A DNA stretch of 64,000 nt, from the NCBI RefSeq assembly GCF_001294465.1, contig NZ_LGAA01000014.1:62001-126000 (forward strand). Reading direction: 5' to 3'. Of the stretch, positions 29,918 through 41,169 are shown piece after piece (within the stretch, counting starts at the first letter, position 1; each line of letters starts with the position of its first letter). The position numbers were made by a program, and so were the translations under genes. The stretch is from Moellerella wisconsensis ATCC 35017 (GTDB lineage: Bacteria; Pseudomonadota; Gammaproteobacteria; Enterobacterales; Enterobacteriaceae). The notes under the pieces were generated by a model. It saw only the letters and a program-made list of their open reading frames with translations, was not told where the DNA came from and searched no databases.

Positions 29918-31738
29918 TTGATTACTGAAAATCTGCATTCTTATCACTTAGTCAATCGACTACAGTATCGGATTAACGCAACAGAATTTGCTAGCAGAGT
30001 TGCCTTTCGTCAATGGGAAAAAGGGCTACAGACCCAATTGACCTGGGGTGAAGTCGGGGAGAAAACCCACGCATTATCACTGGCGCTACTTGCTTTGAAT
30101 GTTGATTGTCAGGAAAACATTGGTTTATTCGCTCAAAATAGTATGAATTGGTCATTGGTTGATTTGGCTATTTTGCAAACCCGAGCGATAACAGTGCCGC
30201 TTTACAGTACCAGTAGCCAAGAGCAAGCAGCCTATATTATCAATGATGCTAACATTCGGATTTTATTTGTCGGCGACGCAGATCAATATGCTATCGCTCG
30301 CGAGCTCCCAGCTCTCTGCCCGCAACTTAATGCGATTATTGTGTTAAATGATTCGGTGGCGATTGAAAAATCAGACTCCGTATTCTATTTATCTGATTTT
30401 ATTCAATTAGCTGCGCCACAGTATCAAGCTATGTTAGATACGCGTATTGCGTCTCATAATCTAAGTGACTTATTCACGATTATCTATACGTCGGGAACGA
30501 CGGGTGAACCTAAAGGAGTCATGTTGGATTATTACAACATGGCGGCGCAGCTCTATTTACATGATCAACGTCTGAAGCTTACTGAAAGCGATGTTTCTCT
30601 CTCATTTTTGCCGTTATCTCATGTTTTTGAACGGGCATGGAGTTTTTATGTTATGCATTCCGGCGCTCAAAATGTGTATTTAACCGATACTAATGCGGTG
30701 AGAGAAGCGATGACCTCGGTAAAACCAACGGTAATGTGTGCGGTGCCGCGGTTTTATGAAAAAGTATATAGTGCAATTCAGGATAAAGTCTCCAAAGCCC
30801 CGTTGATACGCCGTAAATTATTTGCTTGGGCAATTAAGCAAGGGAACGCTAAAGTTAATGCCCATCAACAAAATATACCGTTGAGCAGCTTTGGTCGGGC
30901 TAAAGTTAAAGTAGCTGAAAAATTAGTGCTCAGTAAATTACGTAATATTCTCGGTGGCCGGATTCGTTTTTTGCCGGCTGCGGGTGCACGTTTAGACGAT
31001 GAAATTATTCGTTTCTTTTTGGCCGCAGGGATAAATATTAAATACGGCTATGGCATGACAGAAACCTGTGCGACAGTTTCTTGTTGGGAAGAGAATCAAT
31101 ACCGTTTGGGCTCTATTGGTACGCCATTAAACGGGATTGAGGTGCGTATTGGTCCTGAAAATGAAATTCAGGTTAAAGGTCCGATAGTGATGAAAGGTTA
31201 TTATAATCGACCTGAAGATACAGCGCAGACCTTCACTGACGACGGCTGGTTACGTACCGGAGATGCCGGTCAGATTGATCAGCAAGGCAACTTATATATT
31301 ACTGAACGTTTGAAAGATTTGATGAAAACGTCAAATGGCAAGTATATTGCTCCTCAAATGATCGAAGGTACTTTAGGGCAGGATAAATTTATTGAGCATA
31401 TCGCGGTAATAGCGGATGCGCGTAAATTTGTTTCTGCGCTAATAGTGCCGTGTTTTGATTCATTAGAAGAATATGCCCGTTCGATTAATCTTAAATATCA
31501 TGATCGCTTAGAATTATTAAAAGACTCACGTATCGTAGCTTTATTTGATAGTCGATTAAAAGAAATGCAGCATAATTTTTCTAATTTTCATAAGGTTAAG
31601 CGTTTCACTTTATTGTCGAATAACTTTTCGATGGAAAGTGGAGAATTGACACCCACATTGAAATTACGGCGTAAAATAATTTCTCAGCGTTATCATTCTG
31701 AAATTGAATTGATGTATGGTGATAAATCGTTGCGCTAG
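29918..31738 (+). CDS. AMP-forming long-chain acyl-CoA synthetase
   Basis: A 606-residue adenylate-forming ligase, predicted to activate long-chain fatty acids with ATP and CoA. The phosphate loop YTSGTTGEPKG, the GYGMTE motif, the TGD aspartate in WLRTGDAG, and the C-terminal hinge segment LKDLMKTSNGKYIAP are all present. The start is taken as TTG 29918, seven bases after AGGGA, giving an N-terminus (LITENLHSYHLVNRL) like homologues; an in-frame GTG at 29867 has no ribosome-binding site. Insertion of this gene between leuO and ilvI differs from E. coli. Confidence 0.85.
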   Translation: MITENLHSYHLVNRLQYRINATEFASRVAFRQWEKGLQTQLTWGEVGEKTHALSLALLALNVDCQENIGLFAQNSMNWSLVDLAILQTRAITVPLYSTSSQEQAAYIINDANIRILFVGDADQYAIARELPALCPQLNAIIVLNDSVAIEKSDSVFYLSDFIQLAAPQYQAMLDTRIASHNLSDLFTIIYTSGTTGEPKGVMLDYYNMAAQLYLHDQRLKLTESDVSLSFLPLSHVFERAWSFYVMHSGAQNVYLTDTNAVREAMTSVKPTVMCAVPRFYEKVYSAIQDKVSKAPLIRRKLFAWAIKQGNAKVNAHQQNIPLSSFGRAKVKVAEKLVLSKLRNILGGRIRFLPAAGARLDDEIIRFFLAAGINIKYGYGMTETCATVSCWEENQYRLGSIGTPLNGIEVRIGPENEIQVKGPIVMKGYYNRPEDTAQTFTDDGWLRTGDAGQIDQQGNLYITERLKDLMKTSNGKYIAPQMIEGTLGQDKFIEHIAVIADARKFVSALIVPCFDSLEEYARSINLKYHDRLELLKDSRIVALFDSRLKEMQHNFSNFHKVKRFTLLSNNFSMESGELTPTLKLRRKIISQRYHSEIELMYGDKSLR

Positions 31739-31761
31739 ATTGACGATTAAAGACTAGAAGG

Positions 31762-31812
31762 CCGCCACTTAATAGGGAGATTATAATTCGCTGTTATGGG
31801 GCGGTTTTTTTT
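31762..31812 (+). terminator. Terminator after the acyl-CoA ligase gene
   Basis: CCGCC (31762-31766) can pair with GGCGG (31800-31804) across a 33-base loop, followed directly by eight T. The T-tract is strong and the stem short. Confidence 0.65.
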
Positions 31813-32144
31813 GGCAATTAATTTTTCTAAATTTTTTACGCCATCTAGATTAGCTTACTGCATCCTTGTTATTCCCAAAGGATAAATTGACCCCCCGTAT
31901 TATTCTGTAAAATTGTTTAATTTCAGACAAATCCATGGTAGAGCAAAGTTAATCCAGTTTTATCTTATAAACTCGTCTATTTTTACAAAAATGCTATTTG
32001 CGAACTACAAAATGGAACGTTATGTTATTAGGAGGCTGGCCTGTTAATATTGGAGTTAGCTCGAAAATCAAATAACAAAATGACATAACAAAAAGAAGGA
32101 TCCATCCTTCTATAAACTTGCAAACTATGCTTGGAGGCAAACTC
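31813..32144 (+). other. ilvI control region
   Basis: About 330 AT-rich bases before ilvI. A perfect 8-bp inverted repeat, AGAAGGAT-CC-ATCCTTCT (32094-32111), lies 33 bases before the ilvI start. In E. coli the ilvIH promoter region is controlled by Lrp; no individual Lrp site can be called here. Confidence 0.5.
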
Positions 32145-33872
32145 ATGGAGATGTTCTCAGGAGCCGAGATGATCGTCAAATCGTTGATTGATCAGGGGGT
32201 AAAGCACGTATTTGGTTACCCTGGTGGCGCTGTTTTGGATATATACGATGCACTGCATACTGTGGGTGGGGTTGAGCATATTCTAGTTCGCCATGAACAA
32301 GCTGCGGTGCATATGGCTGATGGCTATGCCAGATCAACGGGTGATGTTGGGGTGGTGTTGGTCACTTCAGGCCCTGGAGCGACTAATGCAATTACCGGAA
32401 TTGCCACGGCGTATATGGATTCAGTACCACTAGTTATCTTATCGGGACAGGTGGCTAGCTCATTGATTGGTAATGATGCATTTCAGGAATGTGACATGGT
32501 TGGGATCTCGCGCCCAATCGTAAAACATAGTTTTTTAGTCAAAGATGCCCAAGATATCCCTGAGACGATTAAAAAAGCCTTTTTTATTGCAGCGAGTGGG
32601 CGTCCGGGACCCGTAGTTATTGATTTTCCCAAAGATACAGTAAACCCAGCAATTAAAAAACCATACCATTATCCTGCTGAAGTTAGCTTACGCTCTTATA
32701 ATCCGACTATCCAAGGGCATAAAGGGCAGATTAAAAAGGCATTATCCAAATTATTGGCGGCACAAAAACCGGTGCTTTATATTGGTGGTGGTACTATTAA
32801 CTCGGCATGTTCAGCTGAATTGCTGACATTAGCTGAAAGCTTACGTCTCCCGGTAGTATCGACGTTAATGGGGTTAGGCGCGTTCCCTGAAACGCATACG
32901 TTATCGGTTGGTATGTTAGGCATGCATGGTACTTATGAAGCTAATAAGGTCATGCATAACGCTGATATTATTTTTGCTGTTGGTGTGCGATTTGATGACC
33001 GAACGACTAATAATTTGGATAAATATTGCCCAAATGCCTCGGTGATCCACATTGATATTGATCCTGCATCAATTTCGAAAACTGTATCGGCAGATATCCC
33101 GATTGTTGGCGATGCAAAACAGACGTTACAGCAAATGCTGAGCCAGCTGTCATCAGCAGAATCAAAACAAAATAAGTTAGCCTTAGCTGAATGGTGGAAA
33201 CAGATTGAAGATTGGCGTAGCCGTCATTGTCTCGATTATCCACAATTAAAAGATAAAATTAAGCCACAGCAGGCAATTCAAGCTATCTATCGTTTAACCG
33301 CAGGTAATGCATATGTGACTTCAGATGTTGGTCAACATCAAATGTTTGCGGCGCTGTATTATCCATTTGATAAACCAAGACATTGGATTAATTCTGGTGG
33401 GCTGGGGACCATGGGCTTTGGTTTACCTGCGGCGCTAGGAGTTAAACTCGCACATCCCGATGCTACCGTGGTTTGCGTTACGGGTGATGGTAGTATCCAA
33501 ATGAATATTCAGGAGTTATCAACGGCGTTGCAATATAGCTTACCGGTATTGGTGCTTAATCTTAATAATGGTTTTTTAGGTATGGTAAAGCAGTGGCAAG
33601 ATATGATTTATCAAGGCCGCCATTCTCAATCTTATATGGAATCCTTGCCGGATTTTGTCAAATTAGCGCAAGCTTACGGTCATATCGGGATTTCGATTAA
33701 GACCCCTGATGAGTTAGAAAGTAAATTAACACAAGCATTAGATTACGTTAATAATCATCAGCGCTTAGTGTTTGTAGATATTAATATTGATGAAACCGAA
33801 CACGTTTACCCAATGCAGATCCGCGGGGGCGCGATGGATGAAATGTGGTTAAGTAAAACGGAGAGGACCTGA
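32145..33872 (+). CDS. ilvI: Acetolactate synthase III, large subunit
   Basis: A 575-residue thiamine-diphosphate enzyme (E. coli 574 aa) that condenses pyruvate to acetolactate or with 2-oxobutyrate to acetohydroxybutyrate for valine, leucine and isoleucine. The catalytic glutamate is E51 in [12 protein letters not shown], and the ThDP motif is GDGSIQMN...NN. The start at 32145 follows TTGGAGG eight bases upstream; a further in-frame ATG at 32118 lacks a binding site. The regulatory subunit gene ilvH begins three bases after the stop. Confidence 0.97.
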   Translation: MEMFSGAEMIVKSLIDQGVKHVFGYPGGAVLDIYDALHTVGGVEHILVRHEQAAVHMADGYARSTGDVGVVLVTSGPGATNAITGIATAYMDSVPLVILSGQVASSLIGNDAFQECDMVGISRPIVKHSFLVKDAQDIPETIKKAFFIAASGRPGPVVIDFPKDTVNPAIKKPYHYPAEVSLRSYNPTIQGHKGQIKKALSKLLAAQKPVLYIGGGTINSACSAELLTLAESLRLPVVSTLMGLGAFPETHTLSVGMLGMHGTYEANKVMHNADIIFAVGVRFDDRTTNNLDKYCPNASVIHIDIDPASISKTVSADIPIVGDAKQTLQQMLSQLSSAESKQNKLALAEWWKQIEDWRSRHCLDYPQLKDKIKPQQAIQAIYRLTAGNAYVTSDVGQHQMFAALYYPFDKPRHWINSGGLGTMGFGLPAALGVKLAHPDATVVCVTGDGSIQMNIQELSTALQYSLPVLVLNLNNGFLGMVKQWQDMIYQGRHSQSYMESLPDFVKLAQAYGHIGISIKTPDELESKLTQALDYVNNHQRLVFVDINIDETEHVYPMQIRGGAMDEMWLSKTERT

Positions 33873-33874
33873 TT

Positions 33875-34366
33875 ATGCGCCGTATTTTATCGGTATTATT
33901 AGAAAATGAATCAGGGGCATTGTCCCGAGTTATCGGATTATTTTCACAACGCGGTTATAATATTGAGAGTTTAACTGTTGCTCCGACAGATGATCCTACT
34001 TTGTCTCGCATGACAATTCAGACAAAAGGTGATGCGAAAGTACTGGAACAGATTGAAAAACAATTGCATAAATTGATCGACGTTCTTCGTGTCAGCGAAT
34101 TAACCGCATCAGAGCATGTGGAGCGGGAAATTATGTTGGTGAAATTGCAAGCGAGTGGTTATGGACGTGAAGAGATTAAACGCAGTGCCGATATTTTTCG
34201 TGGCCAAATTATCGATGTGACACCAACGCTGTATACCGTTCAGCTAGCCGGTACCAGTGATAAACTCGACGCATTTATTGAATCTGTGCGAGGGGTTGCT
34301 GAAATTGTTGAAGTCGTACGCTCTGGAATTGTCGGAGTTTCTCGCGGCGATAAAATTATGCGGTGA
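33875..34366 (+). CDS. ilvH: Acetolactate synthase III, regulatory subunit
   Basis: A 163-residue small subunit (same length as E. coli IlvH) with an N-terminal ACT domain ([22 protein letters not shown]) that binds valine for feedback inhibition and a C-terminal ALS_ss domain. It forms a heterotetramer with IlvI. The gene is translationally linked to ilvI by a two-base gap. Confidence 0.97.
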   Translation: MRRILSVLLENESGALSRVIGLFSQRGYNIESLTVAPTDDPTLSRMTIQTKGDAKVLEQIEKQLHKLIDVLRVSELTASEHVEREIMLVKLQASGYGREEIKRSADIFRGQIIDVTPTLYTVQLAGTSDKLDAFIESVRGVAEIVEVVRSGIVGVSRGDKIMR

Positions 34367-34404
34367 AAAATATGTAACACGAGGTTAAAATACATCAAAT
34401 GTGA

Positions 34405-34425
34405 CGCTCAGAATGATTCTGAGCG
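34405..34425 (+). other. Hairpin between ilvH and cra
   Basis: CGCTCAGAA and TTCTGAGCG (34405-34413, 34417-34425) form a perfect 9-bp stem with a TGA loop. No T-tract follows immediately. It may be a weak terminator of ilvIH or a structure in the cra leader. Confidence 0.55.
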
Positions 34426-34452
34426 AGTTACCTGACTTTTAAAGAGGTTAAA

Positions 34453-35475
34453 GTGAAACTGGATGAAATAGCCCGTTTAGCAGGTGTTTCGCGCACGACG
34501 GCTAGTTATGTGATCAATGGCAAAGCCAAGCAGTATCGAGTTAGCGATAAAACTGTTGAAAAAGTGATGGCAGTTGTCAGAGAACACAATTACCATCCAA
34601 ATGCTGTTGCTGCAGGTTTGCGCGCAGGCAGAACGCGTTCTATTGGGCTGGTGATCCCTGATTTGGAAAATACCAGCTATACGCGAATAGCTAACTATCT
34701 TGAACGTCAGGCTCGTCAGCGTGGTTATCAGTTGTTAATTGCCTGCTCTGAAGATCAGCCCGATAATGAAATTCGTTGTGTTGAACATTTATTGCAGCGT
34801 CAAGTTGATGCGATTATTGTTTCGACGGCTTTACCGCCAGAGCATCCGTTTTATCAGCGTTGGGCAAATCGTTCTTTGCCGATAATTGCTTTAGACCGTG
34901 CATTGGAACGAGAGCATTTTATCAGTGTGGTTGGCGATGATCAGGAAGATGCGACAGTCATCTCTGCTGAGTTAAGCAAATTTCCTGCTAAGTCTGTGCT
35001 GTATTTAGGCGCATTGCCTGAATTATCAGTAAGTTTTTTGCGTGAGCAAGGATTCCGTGCTGGTTGGCACGGTGATCAGCGCGAAGTAAGCTATTTATAT
35101 GCCAATAGTTACGAGCGTGAATCCGCTGCTGAAGCCTTTACTCAGTGGCTGGATAAAGGTAATGATATGCCGGATGCTTTATTTACAACCTCATTCTCAC
35201 TATTGCAAGGCGTATTAGATATCATATTAAAACGCAGCGGACGATTACCTGAGCATATGGTTATTGCCACCTTTGGTGACAGTGAATTACTAGATTTTCT
35301 TGAATGTCCAGTATTGTCACTTGCTCAGCGTCATCGAGATATAGCCGAACGAGTTTTGGAATTAGTATTGGCGAGTTTAGATGAGAAGCAAAAACCGGAA
35401 GCTGGAATTACCAAAATTCGCCGTGATTTATGCCATAAAGGTAGTTTGGGCAGAAAAGCGTTATTTGTTGAATGA
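34453..35475 (+). CDS. cra: Catabolite repressor/activator Cra (FruR)
   Basis: A 340-residue LacI-family regulator (E. coli 334 aa). The helix-turn-helix and hinge helix are at 1-60 ([20 protein letters not shown]), followed by a sugar-binding domain that responds to fructose 1-phosphate. It controls glycolysis/gluconeogenesis genes. GTG is the start, as in E. coli, after AGAGG. A strong terminator closes the gene before mraZ. Confidence 0.97.
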   Translation: MKLDEIARLAGVSRTTASYVINGKAKQYRVSDKTVEKVMAVVREHNYHPNAVAAGLRAGRTRSIGLVIPDLENTSYTRIANYLERQARQRGYQLLIACSEDQPDNEIRCVEHLLQRQVDAIIVSTALPPEHPFYQRWANRSLPIIALDRALEREHFISVVGDDQEDATVISAELSKFPAKSVLYLGALPELSVSFLREQGFRAGWHGDQREVSYLYANSYERESAAEAFTQWLDKGNDMPDALFTTSFSLLQGVLDIILKRSGRLPEHMVIATFGDSELLDFLECPVLSLAQRHRDIAERVLELVLASLDEKQKPEAGITKIRRDLCHKGSLGRKALFVE

Positions 35476-35554
35476 AGATAAATTAAATTAATAAATTTAT
35501 GCTATTTCGTATCAAATAATCAGTGATATAGACAGCATTCAGTACTAAAATACT

Positions 35555-35579
35555 GCCCCTGATCTCAGGGGCTTTTTTT
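35555..35579 (+). terminator. Terminator of cra
   Basis: GCCCCTGA (35555-35562) pairs with TCAGGGGC (35565-35572), followed by seven T. It isolates cra from the dcw cluster. Confidence 0.93.
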
Positions 35580-36074
35580 ATTTTGGTAAAGTGAGGGTGA
35601 AAATTTCACTTTAAGAAAAATCTTAACTGATTGACTATTTTTTATTTAATCTCTGCTAGCTAATGCTCACCAAAGATTAGGCAAAGTTAACTAAAATTAA
35701 GACTAATTATTTAAATTTAATTTAAATTAACTACTGTTTATTTATCAGTATTTGTATCTTATTGATATAAATGAGTATTATATTTTTGGAAAGGATGTTT
35801 TTTTAGCCAGCGATATATTTTGTTAGTTTGTTTTTTTTTAATCATTAAATTAGACGTTATTTAATTGTATAAAAATGAGACATTCACAGCAGATATAATA
35901 ATTTATTTTATCTATCACGTATTTATGGATATATTTTAATTAATTGTTATTATATTGAAAATAAACCAATTATATCATGATGTTAATTTATTTTTTTTGC
36001 CCTCGAGAATATTTTTCTACAATATATCGACTCTACGCACACTGTAAATAAAGCTAAAGCGCGCAACCTCTGGC
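35580..36074. other. AT-rich spacer upstream of the mra promoter
   Basis: About 500 bases of AT-rich sequence between the cra terminator and the mra promoter. No supported gene, RNA or operator was found. Confidence 0.5.
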
Positions 36075-36104
36075 TTGACAAGGTTTTCATACCATCCGTA
36101 AACT
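36075..36104 (+). promoter_or_regulatory. Pmra promoter of the dcw cluster
   Basis: TTGACA (36075-36080) with TAAACT (36099-36104) at 18-base spacing. The predicted start near 36111 lies 55 bases before mraZ, matching the known main promoter of the E. coli division/cell-wall cluster. Confidence 0.8.
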
Positions 36105-36110
36105 TCATGG

Positions 36111-36159
36111 GTGGTGATTTGTGGGGGAGTGTGGAGAAAGTGGAAATTTAGGGGGAATA
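36111..36159 (+). promoter_or_regulatory. MraZ operator repeats
   Basis: GTGG is repeated with ten- or nine-base periodicity at 36111, 36121, 36131 and 36140, with GGGGG at 36151. MraZ binds TGGGN direct repeats separated by five bases just downstream of Pmra in E. coli, and this array has that form and place. Confidence 0.75.
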
Positions 36160-36165
36160 ACGAGT

Positions 36166-36624
36166 ATGTTTCGTGGGGCAACGCAGGTTAATCTCGACAG
36201 TAAAGGCCGAATTACCGTGCCCACCCGATATCGGGCAGTGCTGCTTGACGAATGCCAAGGACAAATGGTGTGTACTATCGATCTTCATCAGTCCTGTCTG
36301 TTGCTATATACCTTGCCTGAATGGGAAATTATTGAACAAAAATTATCGCGTTTATCCTCAATGGAACCGATGGAACGTCGTGTACAGCGCCTATTACTAG
36401 GCCATGCTAGTGAATGTAAAATGGACAATGCTGGACGTCTTCTGTTAGCCAATACTTTGCGTCAGCACGCAGGGCTAACAAAAGAGGTCATGCTCGTTGG
36501 CCAAATTAATAAATTTGAACTCTGGGATGAACAACGTTGGTATCGCCAAGTTCAGCAGGATATTGCCGCTGAGCTGGAGAATATTCAGCCGTTATCAACC
36601 CGATTACAGGACTTGTCACTATAA
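36166..36624 (+). CDS. mraZ: Transcriptional regulator MraZ
   Basis: A 152-residue protein (E. coli length) made of two SpoVT/AbrB-like swapped-hairpin domains ([12 protein letters not shown] at about 8-19 and [11 protein letters not shown] at about 83-93). It forms a ring and represses its own cluster by binding the repeats upstream. The ATG at 36166 gives the conserved MFRGATQV start; an open extension to 36121 runs through the operator. rsmH begins two bases later. Confidence 0.96.
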   Translation: MFRGATQVNLDSKGRITVPTRYRAVLLDECQGQMVCTIDLHQSCLLLYTLPEWEIIEQKLSRLSSMEPMERRVQRLLLGHASECKMDNAGRLLLANTLRQHAGLTKEVMLVGQINKFELWDEQRWYRQVQQDIAAELENIQPLSTRLQDLSL

Positions 36625-36626
36625 TA

Positions 36627-37580
36627 ATGCCAGAACAGCAATTTAAGCACGTTACCGTATTACTTGATGAAGCAGTAAACGGATTAAATATTCAGCCAAA
36701 TGGCATTTATATCGATGGAACATTTGGTCGTGGCGGGCATTCCCGTCTGATACTTTCACAATTAGGTGAACATGGACGCTTGATTGCTATCGACCGCGAC
36801 CCGGAAGCGATTAAAGCTGCTGAAGCGATAGATGACCCACGGTTTAGTATTAAGCATGGACCTTTTTCTGCGCTAGCTGATTATGTCGAAGAAGACGGTT
36901 TAATAGGAAAAATTGACGGTGTGTTGCTCGATTTAGGCGTATCTTCGCCACAGTTGGATGATGCAGAACGTGGATTTTCATTTATGCGCGATGGACCTTT
37001 AGACATGCGTATGAATCCCACCAAAGGCCAATCGGCATCACAATGGTTAATGAATGCAGAAGCCGATGATATCGCATGGGTATTAAAAACCTTTGGCGAG
37101 GAACGCTTTGCTAAGCGAATTGCTAGAGCTATTGTTGAGCGTAATCAAGACCCTGAGAAAGAACCGTTAACTCGAACTCGTCATTTGGCTGAGCTAATCG
37201 CTCAGGTTAGCCCGGTAAAAGAACGCCATAAACATCCGGCTACTCGTAGTTTCCAAGCGATCCGTATTTATATTAATAGCGAGCTGGAAGAGATTGAACA
37301 GGCACTGAATGGCGCGATGGCGGTATTAGCACCGGCAGGGCGTTTGTCAGTAATTAGTTTTCACTCTTTAGAAGACAGAATTGTAAAACGCTTTATTCGC
37401 CATAACAGCCAAGGGCCTAAAGTGCCAGCGGGGATCCCGTTGACCGAAACACAGATTAGAGCCTTAGGTGCGGCCAAATTACGTGCCTTAGGTAAAATGA
37501 AACCACCAGAAGCTGAAGTCGCCGAGAACCCAAGAGCGCGTAGTTCGGTGCTTCGCTTTGCTGAAAGAGTAGAAGATTAA
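36627..37580 (+). CDS. rsmH: 16S rRNA m4C1402 methyltransferase RsmH
   Basis: A 317-residue SAM-dependent methyltransferase (E. coli 313 aa, formerly MraW) that methylates N4 of C1402 in 16S rRNA. The SAM motif [12 protein letters not shown] is at 28-39, and the conserved [11 protein letters not shown] and [11 protein letters not shown] are present. It is part of the dcw cluster; its stop overlaps the ftsL start by one base. Confidence 0.97.
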   Translation: MPEQQFKHVTVLLDEAVNGLNIQPNGIYIDGTFGRGGHSRLILSQLGEHGRLIAIDRDPEAIKAAEAIDDPRFSIKHGPFSALADYVEEDGLIGKIDGVLLDLGVSSPQLDDAERGFSFMRDGPLDMRMNPTKGQSASQWLMNAEADDIAWVLKTFGEERFAKRIARAIVERNQDPEKEPLTRTRHLAELIAQVSPVKERHKHPATRSFQAIRIYINSELEEIEQALNGAMAVLAPAGRLSVISFHSLEDRIVKRFIRHNSQGPKVPAGIPLTETQIRALGAAKLRALGKMKPPEAEVAENPRARSSVLRFAERVED

Positions 37581-37897
37581 TGCCTCCTGAAAGACACAGT
37601 CTATTAAGAGTTATTGGTCGCGATCTGTTCAGTTATGGAATTATTCCATTGATTTTGTTGATAGCGATTATTATCAGTGCTGTATCGACGGTGACGACGG
37701 CACATGAGTCTCGTTTATTAACGGCTGAAAAAGATCGCCTTTTTGAAGAAAAGGACGCCTTAGAAATCGAATGGCGTAACCTGATCCTCGAAGAGAACGC
37801 GTTAGCGAATCATAGCCGAGTCGAGCGTCTATCGGTCGAAAAATTGCAAATGATCCATGTCGATCCGGCGCAAGAAAATATTGTTGTCACTAATTAA
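37580..37897 (+). CDS. ftsL: Cell division protein FtsL
   Basis: A 105-residue bitopic division protein (E. coli 121 aa). A short cytoplasmic tail, one membrane segment at about 18-38 ([17 protein letters not shown]), then a periplasmic coiled coil rich in E/K/L (about 42-90). It forms the FtsQLB complex that activates septal synthesis. The start overlaps the rsmH stop (TAATG). The N-terminal tail is shorter than in E. coli. Confidence 0.95.
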   Translation: MPPERHSLLRVIGRDLFSYGIIPLILLIAIIISAVSTVTTAHESRLLTAEKDRLFEEKDALEIEWRNLILEENALANHSRVERLSVEKLQMIHVDPAQENIVVTN

Positions 37898-37925
37898 TAA
37901 TTATAAGTAATCACTAAGGGTTCGG

Positions 37926-39695
37926 ATGAAAGCGCCTCGTTCCAGCAAAAACAAACGACAAGAAGAACAGAGCAGCTATGTCGGCTGGCGTTTTGCGTTG
38001 TTATGTGGGGGCATACTACTCGCATTAGTCGGTCTATTATTTCGTGTCGCTTATTTGCAAATTATTAGCCCTGAAAAATTGGTAAAAGAAGGTGACATGC
38101 GCTCATTGCGAGTGCAAGAAGTCGTGACTACCCGCGGTATGATTAGTGATAGAGAAGGGCGACAATTGGCGGTTAGTGTTCCTGTTGATGCTATTTGGGC
38201 AGACCCCAAAATTGTGCATGAAGAAGGTGGGGTAACTAATGATGAACGTTGGAAAGCGCTGGCTGATGCCCTAGAAATCCCATTAGAACAAATTAATACT
38301 AAAGTTAATGCTAATCCTAAAGGCCGTTTTGTTTACCTCGCTCGCCAAGTTAATCCGTCGATTGGCGACTATATTCGAAAATTAAAATTGCCGGGTATTT
38401 ATCTGCGCAAAGAATCTCGCCGCTATTATCCTTCAGGCCCGGTTGCCGCACATTTAATTGGCGTCACCAATATTGATGCTGAAGGGATTGAAGGGATTGA
38501 AAAAAGTTTTGATCGCTGGCTTAAAGGCTCTTCCGGTGAACGTATCGTGCGTAAAGATCGTGCGGGGCGCGTGATTGAGGATATTTCTTCGACCGATAGC
38601 CAAGCCGCGCATAACTTGGTACTCAGTATTGATGAGCGTTTACAGTCGCTGGTTTATCGTGAGCTGACCAAAGGGGTGCAGGAAAATAAAGCCGAATCAG
38701 GTACCGCGATTCTGGTGGATGTAAACACCGGTGAAATACTGGCAATGGCAAATAGCCCATCTTATAACCCGAATAATTTAGCCGGCACTACGATGGATTT
38801 AATGCGTAATCGGGCTATCACCGATATTTTTGAGCCGGGATCTACGGTGAAACCGCTGGTGGTTATGAGCGCTTTACATAATGGTATTATCAAAGAAAAC
38901 ACCGTGCTAAATACTTATCCGTATCGGATTAATGGGCATGAAATCAAAGATGTTGGACATTATCCTGAATTATCGATTACCGGTATTTTGCAGAAGTCGA
39001 GTAACGTTGGGGTGTCTAAATTAGCTTTAGCAATGCCAGCCTCTGAGCTGGTTGATGTCTATTCTAATTTTGGTTTTGGTAAGCCGACGAATCTGGGACT
39101 GGTGGGTGAAAGTAGCGGTATTTTCCCAAACAAGAAGACCCGCTGGGCTGATTTAGACCGTGCGACTTTCTCCTTTGGTTACGGCTTAATGGTCACACCG
39201 CTGCAGCTGGTGAGAGCCTACGCGACTATCGGCAGTTTTGGTATTTATCGTCCTTTATCGATCACCAAAGTTGATCCACCTGTACCTGGAACGCGAGTTT
39301 TCCCAGAATCGACCATGAAAACCGTGGTACATATGATGGAAAGTGTTGCCTTGCCTGGCGGTGGGGGAACACGTGCAGCGATTAAAGGCTATCGCATTGC
39401 GATTAAAACTGGGACAGCCAAAAAGGTGGGTCCAGACGGCCGTTATGTGAATCAATATATTTCATATACTGCCGGTATTGCGCCTGCGAGTAAACCTCGC
39501 TATGCGTTAGTTATCGTGATTAATGACCCGAAAGCAGGAAAATATTACGGTGGGGTCGTCTCGGCACCAATCTTTGGTGCCATCATGGGCGGTGTTCTGC
39601 GGATTATGAATATCGAACCTGATGCGTTGGCGACAGATGCAAAAAATGAATTAGCGATTAATAAAATAAAAGAGGATAAAAGTGGCAGATCGTAA
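37926..39695 (+). CDS. ftsI: Septal transpeptidase FtsI (PBP3)
   Basis: A 589-residue class B penicillin-binding protein that cross-links septal peptidoglycan. One membrane anchor at about 22-42, a pedestal domain, then the transpeptidase with S306-T-V-K309, SSN (358-360) and KTG (494-496). E. coli PBP3 is 588 aa with S307 as nucleophile. The gene overlaps murE by 14 bases. It is the target of PBP3-selective beta-lactams. Confidence 0.98.
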   Translation: MKAPRSSKNKRQEEQSSYVGWRFALLCGGILLALVGLLFRVAYLQIISPEKLVKEGDMRSLRVQEVVTTRGMISDREGRQLAVSVPVDAIWADPKIVHEEGGVTNDERWKALADALEIPLEQINTKVNANPKGRFVYLARQVNPSIGDYIRKLKLPGIYLRKESRRYYPSGPVAAHLIGVTNIDAEGIEGIEKSFDRWLKGSSGERIVRKDRAGRVIEDISSTDSQAAHNLVLSIDERLQSLVYRELTKGVQENKAESGTAILVDVNTGEILAMANSPSYNPNNLAGTTMDLMRNRAITDIFEPGSTVKPLVVMSALHNGIIKENTVLNTYPYRINGHEIKDVGHYPELSITGILQKSSNVGVSKLALAMPASELVDVYSNFGFGKPTNLGLVGESSGIFPNKKTRWADLDRATFSFGYGLMVTPLQLVRAYATIGSFGIYRPLSITKVDPPVPGTRVFPESTMKTVVHMMESVALPGGGGTRAAIKGYRIAIKTGTAKKVGPDGRYVNQYISYTAGIAPASKPRYALVIVINDPKAGKYYGGVVSAPIFGAIMGGVLRIMNIEPDALATDAKNELAINKIKEDKSGRS

Positions 39696-41169
39696 TCTTC
39701 GTGATTTGCTTGCGCCATTTGGTGTGAGCGCGCCTGAGATTAATCTAGGTGAGATGACGCTGGACAGCCGTAAAGCTGCCGCAAGTGATCTGTTTATTGC
39801 CATTAAAGGCCATGAAGTTGATGGGCGGCACTATATTCCTCAAGCGATAGCTCAAGGTGTGGCAGCCATTATTGCTGAAGCTGATGGCCAAGCTGACGAA
39901 GGCGAAATCAAATATCAGCATGGCATTCCGGTAGTTTATCTGCATGATTTAAATCATAAGTTATCCCAGTTAGCTGGCGAGTTCTATCAGCATCCGTCAC
40001 AAAAAATGCGCTTAATCGGCGTGACGGGAACGAATGGTAAAACAACCACTACTCAGCTAATTGCTCAGTGGGCACAAGGTTTAAGAGAAACCAGCGCGGT
40101 CATGGGGACGGTCGGGAACGGATTATTAAACCATGTGACGCCGAGCGAAAATACCACCGGCTCTGCGGTCGATATCCAACTTGAGTTACAACAATTATTA
40201 AAACAAACCGCCAGCTTTACCGCGATGGAAGTTTCTTCTCACGGGTTGGTTCAAGGCCGAGTCGCTGGGTTGGATTTCGATGCCGCGGTATTTACTAATC
40301 TTAGCCGTGATCACCTAGATTATCATGGCGATATGGCTGCGTATGAAGCCGCGAAATGGTTATTGTTTTCGACTCATCATGCAAAAACAAAAATTATCAA
40401 TGCAGATGATCCCGTTGGTTTGCAGTGGCTAGCTCGTTTACCTACCGCTTGCGCCGTGAGCATGGAAAATGCCTTACCTAATGATTGGCAAGGATCATGG
40501 GTTTTGGCGCATCAGGTTGATTATCATGATAAAGGCGCTAGCATTCAATTTAATTCATCTTGGGGTGAAGGGATTATTCATAGCCCACTGATGGGGGCGT
40601 TTAATGTCAGTAATTTGTTGGTAGCAATGGCGACATTATTGATGTTGGATTACCCATTAGAGGCTTTATTGGCTTCCACGCAGGTGTTAACTCCGGTTTG
40701 TGGGCGCATGGAAGTCTTTAGCGCGCCGGGTAAGCCAACGGTTGTGGTTGATTATGCCCACACGCCAGATGCGTTAGAAAAAGCCTTAACTGCTGCACGA
40801 TTACATTGTACCGGTCAGTTATGGTGCGTATTTGGTTGCGGCGGCGATCGTGATAAGGGTAAACGACCATTAATGGGCGGCATTGCTGAGCAATGGGCAG
40901 ACCGAGTAATCATTACCGATGATAATCCGCGTAGCGAAGAACCACAGTCTATTATTGACGATATTATGTCGGGAGTTTTAGACAGTAGCCGCATTGTCGC
41001 GATAGCGGGACGCGCAGAAGCCGTCACTAGCGCCATCATGCAGGCTAAGCCTGACGATATGATTGTGATTGCAGGTAAAGGCCATGAAGATTATCAAATT
41101 ATAGGGCATCGTCGCTTAGATTATTCAGATCGCTTAACGGTGGCTCGGTTGTTGGGGGTAATGGCATGA
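39682..41169 (+). CDS. murE: UDP-MurNAc-L-Ala-D-Glu:meso-diaminopimelate ligase
   Basis: A 495-residue Mur ligase (E. coli 495) adding the third residue of the stem peptide. The ATP loop [12 protein letters not shown] is at 113-124, and the DNPR motif ([10 protein letters not shown]) specifies meso-diaminopimelate rather than lysine, as expected in Gram-negatives. GTG start as in E. coli, preceded by AGAGGA, inside the end of ftsI. It overlaps murF by four bases. Confidence 0.98.
   Translation: MADRNLRDLLAPFGVSAPEINLGEMTLDSRKAAASDLFIAIKGHEVDGRHYIPQAIAQGVAAIIAEADGQADEGEIKYQHGIPVVYLHDLNHKLSQLAGEFYQHPSQKMRLIGVTGTNGKTTTTQLIAQWAQGLRETSAVMGTVGNGLLNHVTPSENTTGSAVDIQLELQQLLKQTASFTAMEVSSHGLVQGRVAGLDFDAAVFTNLSRDHLDYHGDMAAYEAAKWLLFSTHHAKTKIINADDPVGLQWLARLPTACAVSMENALPNDWQGSWVLAHQVDYHDKGASIQFNSSWGEGIIHSPLMGAFNVSNLLVAMATLLMLDYPLEALLASTQVLTPVCGRMEVFSAPGKPTVVVDYAHTPDALEKALTAARLHCTGQLWCVFGCGGDRDKGKRPLMGGIAEQWADRVIITDDNPRSEEPQSIIDDIMSGVLDSSRIVAIAGRAEAVTSAIMQAKPDDMIVIAGKGHEDYQIIGHRRLDYSDRLTVARLLGVMA

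Noticed and set aside
36121-36165. Upstream extension of mraZ
   Set aside because: It runs through the MraZ operator repeats, and the conserved protein begins at MFRGA (36166).
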